From assembly GCA_946902875.1 (NCBI GenBank), contig OX336343.1, forward strand, positions 4,577,754 to 4,641,753: DNA of 64,000 bases, given 5' to 3'. Position numbers and translations under genes: made by a program. The notes under the pieces are model-generated. The model made no database searches and was not told the DNA's origin. It worked only from the letters and a program-made list of their open reading frames with translations. Position 1 is the stretch's first letter, and every line of letters begins with the position of its first letter. The stretch is from Nematopogon swammerdamellus (Eukaryota; Arthropoda; Insecta; Lepidoptera; Adelidae). This document shows, piece after piece, positions 10,801-22,800 of the stretch.

Positions 10801-13800
10801 ACATCACCTACAACGTCCGTGATGTCAGCCCATAACACCGGGTGAACTAGGTGCCATGTCAGTGCTTCCCCCTTTGATCGTGCCGGCTACACTGAACTGG
10901 TCGGAAAACACAAACTATTTACATAGCCGTTTCGACCGACGTTTCATTTAGTGCGGTGGTACCAACCCGGGCGGGTTAGACCCTACCACCAAGTAAGATT
11001 AGGAGGGAAGGGACCTACAGTTTTACTAGGAATCCGAACCTCGGTCAGCCTCCAACGGTCAGCGGTCACCCATCCAAGTACTGACCGCACCTAGCGTTGC
11101 TTAACATTCAATAGCGACAGTGGACTGTCTGTACCACTGAGCTATCGAGGCTGACAAATTCTAAAAATCCTACTACACCTATGATGTTAGCTCATAACAC
11201 CTTGATGGACTAGTGTTCTCTTTTGTCGTGCCGGCTACACTGTACTGGACTGGAAAAAGTGAATTATTTATATAGCTGCTTCGACGGACCTTTCATTCAG
11301 TGCGTTGGTACCAATCCGAAAGAGGTGAACCCCACCACAATTTTTTTCTTATTTCTCTTTGATTCTTGCCCTTTTCTATCATCGCATAATTTGATTCTGC
11401 TTTCCAAACACAACTGCATCACTGTTGTTCGTCTCCGACTGTTGTTGTGTTGTAGTAGTAGTAGGGGTTGGCTCTAAGCCTGCAAACTAGTCTCTCTTGG
11501 TCGGGAACCTTCGTGCAAAACACCACCCCAGACAGCCTATGTCCTCCATTTTTTTTTTTTTTATAGAGACTGACACAGTTGACTACATCAACTACAGCAT
11601 CTGTGATGTCAGCCCATAACACTGGGTGAACTTGGTGCCACGTCAGTGCTTCCCTTCGGTCGTGCCGGCTACACTGAACTGGACGGAGAACATTAATATT
11701 TATATAGCCGTTTCGACCGACCTTTCATTCAGTGCGGTGGTACCAACCCGGGCGGGTTAAACCTTACCACCTAGTAATAAGAAGGGAGTCATATCCCTTA
11801 GTCGCCTTTTACGACATACACGGGGAGAGATGCGGTGGGGCTATTCTTTTAAAGTACCGGCCCCACACGTTACCATGAAGGTCACAAGAAGGTGAGGGCG
11901 GCTAAAGACCATTTGCTGTTAATTCGGCACCACCCAGGAGGCACGTGTCATTCGAGGATCTTCAGGTGTCACTGACGCAAACGTTGAACGTTGTCCCCCC
12001 TTGTCTCTGACTATTTTCAAACACTATTTATCAAGCAAAGTTCAAATGGATCACGCTTGACCCTTATCACTGTGCGTGCGAGCTCGGGCCGCGCGCCGCG
12101 TCGCCCCCAGCGGACTGATAGCACGATAGCCTCGTTGTCTGATGGTCTGATAGCTTGTCGTCAGCGTCGGACTTCATTCACGCTCGCCTAATGTGATTTA
12201 ATATCAATACAGGTCTTTATCAAGTTACAAATAAATTGTTACCGGACGGGACCTTTTCTTGTAATGAAAATACTTTTACATTGATTTATTTATATTTGTT
12301 ATTGCCTTCTTGGGGTCGTCCATTTAACCCCTTAGGCCCAACGCGAGTTCATCTCCGTAAAATGTAGGAGATTTTCGCACGCCCAATTCGTTGGAACGGT
12401 TACGCGAAATATCTTAAAAAAATTTATGAACACCTATAGAAAATTTAGCATGGTTGTAATCGTTGCAAAATTTCCTACTATACCAGTAAGAACGTCTGTC
12501 AGTTCCTTCCATAGGCATATTTGGTCTCTGTGCAGAGGTTAATCGAACTATCGATTAATCTTCGTCAATCATAAAAAAAAAAAAATTATTAAAGAGCAAT
12601 AGATGAAATCGTGCGGCCATCTAATGCGTACGGTTTTGGGGGCCGGCCGGCCCCTTTGGAAGCCAAGAGCCCATGCGATATTGAATGTTCACAGCATAGG
12701 GCCGTTGTATCAATTAGTAGGTGGGTAATTAATGTTTGAGGCGTCTTGCGGTGCCTCCGTAGCTAGCGCAAGGTCGGGACCTTCCCATAAATTACTTTAG
12801 TATATACTCACTGTCAACCTATGAGTGCATTCTGTAGTCGTGACCTATGCTCCTTTCGATATTAAGAAAGAAATATAGACATACATACATACATAGCACC
12901 TGCTGTATCCCGACAATCAGGATAAGCAGAGTAATCGGAGTTGTGCTACTCTTGTAAATTACAACACAACACTGACCACCACATTTAGCGAAGTATTCGA
13001 ACAAGATAAGTAAGGACAAGTGTGACAGTGAGAACTAAAGTAATTTATTGGAAGGTCACGACCTTGCGCTAGCTACCCAGGCGCCGCAAACATTAATTAC
13101 CCACCTACTAATTGCCCTATGCTGTGAACATTCAATATCGCATGAGTCGCATTCAACGAGCTTAAGAGAACCGGGAAGTCCACTTTTCTCATACACCGGG
13201 GGAAGTCTCTTTCCAACCCGCAAATCTTGCACTACCACTTTTAAAATTTTTGTGTGTAAAAGATATTATCAATATCTATGCCCCTATGTTGTCCTTTTTT
13301 CGTTATTTAATTTTTAAATTAAATATACAGTAAAACCCGTTTAATACGATTCTCAAGGGGATGAGCGCAAAAATCATCTTAAGCGGGAAATCGTCAAATC
13401 ATGCAAAGTACACACTTTAAAATCTGTTTATTGTATTTCTGACATAAATCAATTTTCGCAATCGTTTACGTGTTAAGAAATGAATCAATCGTCTGTTGTC
13501 GCAGGTGTTTCGCAGACTCACGCAATACAGAGCTTTCTATGCAGTTTAGTTTGTTAAGAGCATCATCACTGGAATCAATCGAACAAAGATATCGCCTTAG
13601 TTGGACAACATCTTCTATCACTAAAGCGGGGAACTCACTAGACGGGCATGCCCGGCGGGCAGTCTGCCAGGCATGCCTGTCGCCGCAACACACTACACGG
13701 ACCACTAGACGGACTTGCCCACGGGCAGTCTGAGCCAGACATCATTTCAGTTTCATCAGACATTACTACGCGATATTTGTGCAAACATGCCAACGCAAGA

Positions 13801-16800
13801 TGCAAAATTTCAATAGTTACTGGAGCTGCGTTAAATACGTTAAATAATAAGTCATTGTTCATAAACTCTTTACTTTTTACTTTCCATAAACATGGAAATG
13901 TTTCGTATGCAGCTATAAATTCCTCCCAAAAGATTTTATTTTCGTTAAAACTCATTATTTTGCATTAACACTTGCACTTCAATAGTTCGTAAAACAGAGA
14001 CGTCTGTACTCGGTGCTGCCGCTCCTCTGTCTGTGCACAGGCAGCCTGCGGTGAGCACACACGCTCGCAGTCTGTGCCCGCGCAGACAAAATGGGATCGC
14101 GCGGACGCGCGACGGGCCGTCTGCCGGACCGCCCGCGACGGTCATACACTTGACAGACATTAGGCTCCGGCGCTAGGAGCAAGCGCGGGGATCGGGTGGT
14201 GCGCCCGACGCGGGAGCGAGCGTTCCCGAGCCCCGAGCTCGCTTCCGGCGGTCGCGCCGCGCGACCGCCGGAAGACGGCAACCTTCGTCACCAAAAGATC
14301 GTTTTAAGCGGGTTGGGGTCGAAGAAGGTGTGGATCTAAGCTTACGATGGCTTCACCGAACATATCCGGGCCCATCGGCAGTAGAGGAGGGTATTAATCG
14401 AGGCCGGGACTAGCGAGTGGCCACTCTAAGTTTCCCGCGCATGCTTCACGTTTCGGCTCGCGTCAAGCCCTCGTCAGCTAGTCTGCGTTGACTAGGACGC
14501 GGGGAAACCACCAGTCCCGCTCTCGACCTCCCTCTCTCTACCTATCCATATTCTGTAGGATGCTTCCAGTGACGTTTTCGAAGCTCTCTCCATATATGAG
14601 CTTAGCGTCGATCTTGGGAGCCCTAGATTCTTGACTTGGTTGACCTTCTGGAAGCCGCTACTGGTTTGCCCTTTCCTGGTCCGTGCAATTGACAGGTTGA
14701 TGGCCTCTCTGATGATTTGGAGGACTTTATCATGACGGTAGGAATACTGGCCTCGCTCAAGTAGTATTTTGCATCCGCATAACAAATGTTTGGCCGTGCC
14801 TACGAACTCCTTACATGACGGGCATAGTCTATTTGTAGATTTCCCCCATCTAACTAGGTTACTCGGGTCGGGGAGAGTAAGCTGGAATGCATTTAAGTAG
14901 AACTTAAGCAGCTCAGGGGACCAGTTGTATATTATGGATTTCCACTTCAATGCAGGAGGGATGCAGAAGTCACCCACTGTTAGCCAATCATTCTGCATTT
15001 CTAGGTTTAAGGCGTGAAGTTTGAAGCCTTGTTCCATGTCCTCCTGAGCAAAACCTTTCAGTATTTCTTTATCAGACTTTGCTGTTTCTATGCCCAATCC
15101 AGATCTATTGGTGCGTGTACCAACTTGGAATGATTTGTAGAAGTCGAGTCTCGATTCCAGTTCATCTGATAGTGATGTGTTGGGTAAGGCTTGAATAGCG
15201 CTATCATTGGAGTCTTTGAGTATACATCGTTTGGCTATTCTCGCCTTTTGATAAAATATCGACGGTTTCTTAATGTTCAGTCCAAAGTTATTGTGAGATC
15301 TGTATAGCGTTGACGAGTCAGCCGGGTGAGCCAGTCCAAACCATGATTTCAGGAATCTGGTCACATACGAGTCTAATTTAGTCAGGTTTTGCTTTGTGAA
15401 GTCGTAGACGAGAAATGGCCATGAAAGTTTTGATGTCAGGTAGTTATCGTAAATCCATGCCTTTTGTGTACCCAGGAGGGGAAGATTGTCAGTTTGGCGG
15501 AGGCTCTCTTCGAAAAGTTGGACAATATCATCAGTAGGATGCTCCTTTCCTCTGCTGGTGATCCTTTTTCCCAAGAATTTAAAAGGAGCTTCATCAGCCA
15601 CGGTTGCGATTGGTTTTCCGGCTACTGTCAGACCTGGATTGCTCGAGGTAAACTTTGAACCTTTCCTGGTTAAGCTCAAACAGTAGCACTTCGCTGGTTT
15701 TATCTTCATCCCTTTAGTCCATTCACAATAGTCATCTACCACCTTAAGAAGCGCCTGATTTTGTTTTGGATTGCGGGTTAACAGCGTAATATCATCCGCA
15801 AATGCCAGGATGGCCGCCATATATGTGTCTCCATATTTGAACCTGTATCCCCATTTGTTTTCTTTTACGACAAGCGTATCAATTAGAATGTTGATAACAA
15901 TGTTAAATGTAACAGGAGAGAGGCAGCAACCCTGGAAAAGTCCTATGCCGTAACGAATTTCCGGTATCTTCTCCGTTTCGCCTTTTACTTGTATTACAAA
16001 GGAAAGTTTTTTGTAGTAGGAGGCTATTATATTACAGATCAGAGGTGGCACATTATACCACTCTAGCGCCTTTAATAGTAACTCATGGCGCACCGAACCG
16101 AAGGCGTTTTCAAAGTCTAACCACGTGGCAGTTAATTGTCTCTCATTCTTCCTTGCATCTCTAAGACATTCAGTCAGCAAAGAATTATGTTCGAGACATC
16201 CTGCAACTCTTGGGAGAAAACCTTTCTGGTACTTCTTCGGTAAGTAGTCGTTGGTACACATGTGTTTGAGTAGTCTGGCCTGTATAATGGAGAAGAATAT
16301 TTTCGAAATTGTGTTCGTAAGAGCTATAGGTCTAATATCCTTGGGATCAGTAACTTCTTAAGCGGGAAAAATTTGTTCGTAAAATGAAGGGACCAGCACA
16401 AAACATCGTATTATGCGGGAAATCGCATTAACCGGGATCGTGTTAAGCGGGTTTGACTGTATTTGATTATAACAATTTGAAAATATAGCAATTTTAGGCT
16501 TCATTTTTTTTTTATATGGAAAACAAAAAACATTTTTAAAATTAAGACAGGGACATCCAGTGAGCTTTTGTTGATAGCAAAAAAAAACATCACTTTTTTT
16601 TAAAGGCATGGCATTCGCAACCCCCGCATACGACTGAATGTTCAATAAAGGTTGTATGCGTCGTTAGACACCTTATGAGTGGCAGGGCGCCACATGTCGC
16701 GCCTTTATAAGGGGTGGTTTTTTATAGAAAAAAGAAAAAATTTACAAGCACAGTAAAATTTTTTATATTTTATTAAAAAAAAATACAGTTTGCACGGGTC

Positions 16801-19800
16801 GCAGTTGCCAAAAATCCAATGGTAGATCAGACACAGCCGATAAAAGCACTGCTAGCGAAACCACGCTCAGAGAGGCGCCATGCCAGTATTGACACACCCT
16901 TTTAAAAATCCGTACGTTATAGACAGTAGGGCACACACTCACAGGAAGAAATTTTAGAATAAATGAAAATCTGTTGTTTATAGAGTTAAATTTAAATTGT
17001 TTTTCATTGAATGCAGGTAAAGAAGCTATGCTGTTCCCTGCGGCGGAACGCGAAGGACGAACGAGTTCTATTCCACTACAACGGGCACGGGGTGCCCAAA
17101 CCCACCAGCCAGGGCGAGATATGGGTGTTCAACAGGGTGTGTGTTGTTTCTGTACCACAAGCGTATCAATTAGAATGTTGTTGATAACAATGTTAAATGC
17201 GACAGGAGTGAGGCGGCAACCCTGGAAAAGACGTACGCAGTAATGAATTTTCGGTGTCTTCTCCGTTTCACCTTTTAATTGTATTACAAAGGAACGTTTT
17301 TTGTAATAAGAGGCTATTATATTACTGATCAGAGGTGGCACATATACCACTCAAGCACTAATAAATTGTGGTGCACTGAACCATAGTAAAATAATAATAG
17401 AAACCCATCTCCATACTAGCGCACCGATTTTGCACTCACACAAGCTGCGCCAGCGCCCGCTGTTTGTACGTAACTACTGCTTACATTCTCACCGGGTCTC
17501 GCCGGGCGTCAGTCAAGGCCACCCCGCGCTCAGTGACGCACATCTGCCTCTGCCAGCCTGTCGCTCACTCGCTAGTCGAAATGTTTATACGTACATAGGC
17601 CACATAGTACGAGAATGGCTCTGCGTTGTTGCAGTGCATTGTATGCAGTGTGTGCATTGTGTTGGTGTTGTGAGTTGTGACAGCCCTTGTGGCTCGGCGC
17701 AGCGTAGGTAATTATTTCAGGAAAAGGGCTCGAGATGGTGTACTCTTCTTATTTTACGATGACCGAACCGAAGGCGTTTTCAATGTCCAACCACTTGCCA
17801 GTTATTTGTGTCTCATTCTTTCTTGCATTTATGTGCTAACCGTCTGTCGTATGCTGTATAAACTGCACCAATAAAGAATCGATCTGAAAATTGTGTTCGC
17901 TCGCATTCTGCATCGCTCGCATAGTATCTGTGGCGGTGTGCGCTGATGCCATTTTCATATTGTTTCTATATTAGTGCGGGTTTTATAATATATGAGTCGT
18001 CTAGTTGCAAAACCCGCCATACAGTTTTGGCAAAATGTTCAGAAACAAAAAAAAAACCATTTTTATTTTCTTTAGGATCAATGTTCTAACACACTTATAA
18101 ATTATAGAAGATTTTGCGGCAAACTGTCAACTTTATGATAGATTTTGTATACGAAGTAGCAGGTTTAGACACAAAAAACTGTTTGCGTTTACACACAGAT
18201 TTAAACCCAATTTATAGGCCAATTTGAGTCAAAATTCGTTATAGCGGATTCTGCAACTAGACGACTCATATAGGAAATTAAAAATGGATACTGTGTGCGC
18301 AGGCGTACACTCAGTACATTCCGCTGTCGGTGTACGACCTGCAGACGTGGATGGGCGCGCCGTCGCTCTACGTGTACGACTGCTCCAACGCCGGCGTCAT
18401 ACTCGAGCAGTTCAAGTCTTTCGCCGATCAGCACGACAGGGACTATAATGTATGCCTTCGCTGAATTACTATCGTCTTTTCTCTTCCGTTATAAAGTGCA
18501 TTTCTGTAGCGAACACGAGTGCTCCATGGTTCAGATTCCATGAAAACCTAGTATATTATAGTTTCTTTGCCTACCACACTCATTGAAAAGCGAAAACGTT
18601 TATGAAAATAGTTTTTATTTGTATTTATAAAAAAAAAAAAACACTTATTTTCGCTTATATGGTGTTTGCCCATCTGATTATTAAAACTGTTCCTTGAGAT
18701 AGCACTTATTACATATTGAGGCTTTTTTTATTTTTCAGGAGTTCACTACTTAGGACTTAGAAAGAAAGTACTTCCTGGGGTTTGAATTGAAACTGGGTTT
18801 GGTTGAGTTTTAGCGAATGACCACGAAGTCTCGTATTAGTGTTCATTGTGTCCACCGATTTAAGTTTAGACACATCATAGACTTTACATCTCATCATATA
18901 ATTCTCTATCAATAACTCGGTTCTTCGTGACGAGGGCAGGCCTCACACACTCTATGTACTTGCGCGCGCTAACTACCTACCGCCCGGGGGACCGCCGGTG
19001 ATCTAATTCAGTGGAAATTCGTCAGCCGCGCGAAGCATACCTACACGCTCCCCCACGCAACTGCGCGCAGCTGCAAAGCAAGAATCACTTTACACTCGAT
19101 TGTTTAGGTACATTTTCGCACAGAGCGATTGGCGACGTAAAACAGTAGGCTATTAAAGCCGAAGGTAAGGAACTTTTTCTATAGAGTGATTATCTGTTAC
19201 AATGTAACTATTAAGTAATCTGTGACGAGGGGTTGACGTGAGCCGAAACGTCTAGCGCTCTGCTGTAAGAGATCAAGATTTATGTGGGGTTTTAAATTAC
19301 CTTGGTTGTTAAACATTGAAATTTTACAATATCAACCGTCGCACCGGCAGAGTGCTCATGGGGACAGTTTGGCTCGACATGTCGAGCTCCAAAGCTCGGA
19401 GAACGAACGACCGTGAGTAAAGCTGTAAAATTTTAATAATGAGAACAGGATTGGCTAATCGCTGGTCTTGTGTTCGATTGAAACATTCTCCTACTTGAAA
19501 TGGGCCCTGATGTGTTCGGTGATTTGTTCGTCATCTGCCTGTGTGAAATTATGTGAGACTACGATCCGGACACATTCCAACAAATAAGACAATGTACCTC
19601 ATGAAGATAGCACAATCACCCAATTGCAGCACATGTGGGATAGAAGAGGATCTACTTCATATACTGTTGGAATGTGCCTGGAACCGAGAACTGAGGCAGA
19701 AGCTATTGACTTATAAGACTTAAGAACTGACAGACTCAAACTGTTTTTTAAAGTACATGAATCCTTGGGGCGAGCTCATGGGGAGGAGTTTGAATGCATA

Positions 19801-22800
19801 CTAAGTTTTTTTGTAAAGTAACAGGCATTGAATCGTGCTGAAGTACATTAAAATATCAATATAGTTACTATGGGGCTGGCATAGGCAGGAATATCTAAAG
19901 CCTTAAAAAAAAAATTTAATAAAAAAAAAAATTATCTTTCCGGCCGTCACAAAGTCCATGTCTCCGCAGGTGATGGTGCAACAGTTGAAGCCCGGGGACG
20001 AGCAGCCGCCGCCGTCTGTCTCCTTCAAGAACTGCATCCAGCTGGGGGCGTGCGCGGTCGGCCAGAGCCTCCCGATGAACCCTGAGATGCCGGCGGACCT
20101 GTTCACCTCGTGCCTCACCACCCCCGTTAAGATGGCCATGAAGTGGTTCGTGCTGCGCAGCCACACCAAGGTCACGCCGGCCAACGTCGCTGATCTGATT
20201 GACAAGTCAGTGTTGAGAGTATTTTTTTGTGTATTTGGTAATCGCAGTGTTTAGATTTATGTTGGTTAGGTTGTCAGTGTTGTTGATCAACTTCCACCGA
20301 GTCATGCCGCAGGTGTGGGTCTTCGTGCCTTTTTTTTAACAGACTTAAAAAAAAGGAGGAGGTTCTCAATTCGACTGTATTTTTTTTTTTATGTAAACCA
20401 ACATGGCTGGCTGTGTCGAGGGACGAATGGTACAGTCGGCAGAGCCAAAAAAACCCTCTTCACGCGAAACCACGCTCAGTGAGTTTGAAGACACCCAGGT
20501 TAAAGGATTCGGGAAACACTCGCTGGGAGACAGTTCCACACCCTAGCGGTGCGACACCCTAGCCTTAGGCTCAATCCACACTGGGACGGCAGCGGCGCGG
20601 CGCGCACTTTCGGTGTGAAATAATTTTAAACTTTATCTACATACTTAAAAAGACCAATATCGCTTGAAAAGGTCGAGCCAGCGCCAGCGGCCGCGCCCGT
20701 GGCGCCGGGCGCCCGCGCGCTCCCCGCTCTCCCCGCTCTACTCACCTACTCGACTCTAGCATAGGCACGCGGGCGGCCGCTGCAGTCCCAGTGTGAATTG
20801 AGCCTTACTTGCTGCTTGATAGTTATCTTGTCCATTACATTGCTAAACGTGGTGGTCGTTGTTATGCTACAAGAGTACTTGCAGCATAACACCGATTACT
20901 CTGCTCGGCGACGCTATTTCCGTACGAGTTTTTTTATGAGAATGTGTATCTACCTACATTATATTTATTTTGAATCTGAATGTGAATGTATTAAGAATAT
21001 CTCATTTTGCATGTCCAGGATCCCAGGCCAGCTGACGGACCGGCGGACGATGCTGGGCGAGCTGAACTGGATCTTCACGGCCATCACGGACACGATCGCG
21101 TGGAACTCGCTGCCGCCGGAGCTCTTCCAGCAGCTGTTCCGCGCGGACCTGCTCACCGCCAGCCTCTGTCGCAACTTCCTGCTGGCTGACAGGATCATGA
21201 GGTGATATCATCATTCTAGCTTACACACACACTGCTCTAGGCAATCACTAATGTTGCTGTTATATTTATGTTGAATTTATTATTGTTAGTTAAATAAAAG
21301 CAACCAAATGAGATGGGCACGTCAACCGAACAGGCGACGACAGTTGAAGTAACCGTGTCCTACACTGGCGGCCGTGGACAGGAAAACGGAGTGTGGGAAG
21401 ACCACCCGCCTGGTGGGACGATGATGTCAAGTAAGTCGGCGGAAAGCAGTGGTTCCGTACCCCTGAACGCCGGGAAGACTGGAGGAAAATTGGAGAGGGT
21501 ACGTCCAGCAGTGGACGCTTACACGCTGACTGACTGACTGACTGACTGAATCAAATTATATGATGAGTATAATTTGATTTTGATTCGGTTCAGTCAGTCA
21601 GTCAGCGTTTATGCGTCAACTGCTGGACATACTCCTCTACAATTTTCATCCAGTCCTTCAGCGATATGGAACCACTGATTGCCTCCGACGTACAGTATTC
21701 AGCGGTAAATAATGCGCGTCGGGCTTTGGAGAGAGACAGTCCGGTTGTAGAGCGTCGTCTCTATCGCATTTTTGTTGTCCCACCTCGTGGTTGGTCTTCC
21801 CGCCCCTTTTTCCCTGTCCGGGATCTGTTTACTCCAGTGATCGTCATCTGTCGGCTAAACTTGGGTTTCTTTGTTCGAGAATTCAGAGAGCAACACCAAT
21901 CCATCTATTCATATCGTCAACTTTCATTATCACTACGTATAACAAGGAGATAGCAATATAGTAACATGCACTGTCAATCCTCCCGTAATACTTCTTTGAA
22001 ACAAACCACAGAGTATCGATTAGCTCGCCGCCTTGTGATACAAACCATAAAGTCGTTTCTATGAGGGTGAGCGGAGTGTCAGTAAGTCTGGATTAGCGAG
22101 TTAAACTGATTTAAATCACTAAATTCGTGTTGTCGCAAGAGGTGAAGGCTATCATAGTCAAAGTCTATCATAAGTAATCAAAAATAAAAAAATTACTCCT
22201 TTCAACATTGCAATGAAACCATATCAACTGTGGTGGGTTCAGATCGTACAACTGCACGCCGGTGTCGTCTCCGGCGCTGCCGTCGCTGGCGGGCCACCCG
22301 ATGTGGCAGGCGTGGGACCAGACGCTCGACCTGGCGCTAGCGCAGCTCCCGGACATGCTCGGCAAGGAGGCCGCACCCTACACACACTCGCCCTTCTTCA
22401 AGGAGCAGCTCACCGCTTTTCAAGTGTGGCTGGACTTAGGTATGTTGATTTCGCAATCCATTCGCATTGTGAAGATAGCACAATCACCCAACTGTAACAC
22501 AATATGTGGGATAGAAGAGGACCCAGGGATGGCCCGTTCATATAGGCAAACTAGGCTATGGCCTACGGCGCTAACTCTAAGCTCTATTTAGTTTTATTTT
22601 AAAAAGTTTTCATATTTCACTCTATAAAGCAAAAGAAGTTGGCTCAAACTCTATTTTATGTAACTAAATCATATATTATGTGCTCTAATTGTTTATTTGA
22701 TTAAAAATTACATGTTTCATCTGTTTTAATTAAAAAAAAAAATTTTTTGAAAGGGCGCCATTCCAGTGCAGTGTTGCCAACTCAAATTTTGAAATTCTCC

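Larger units (their letters stand above)
13328..16459. mobile_element. Pogo/Tigger-like DNA transposon with nested insertions
   Basis: Ends CAGTAAAACCCGTTTAATACG and its imperfect inverse, flanked by TA on both sides (13326-13327 and 16460-16461). It contains its own transposase C-terminus, a fragment coding a MADF domain, and a whole R2-type LINE insertion. The outer sequence resumes after 16357. Confidence 0.82.
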
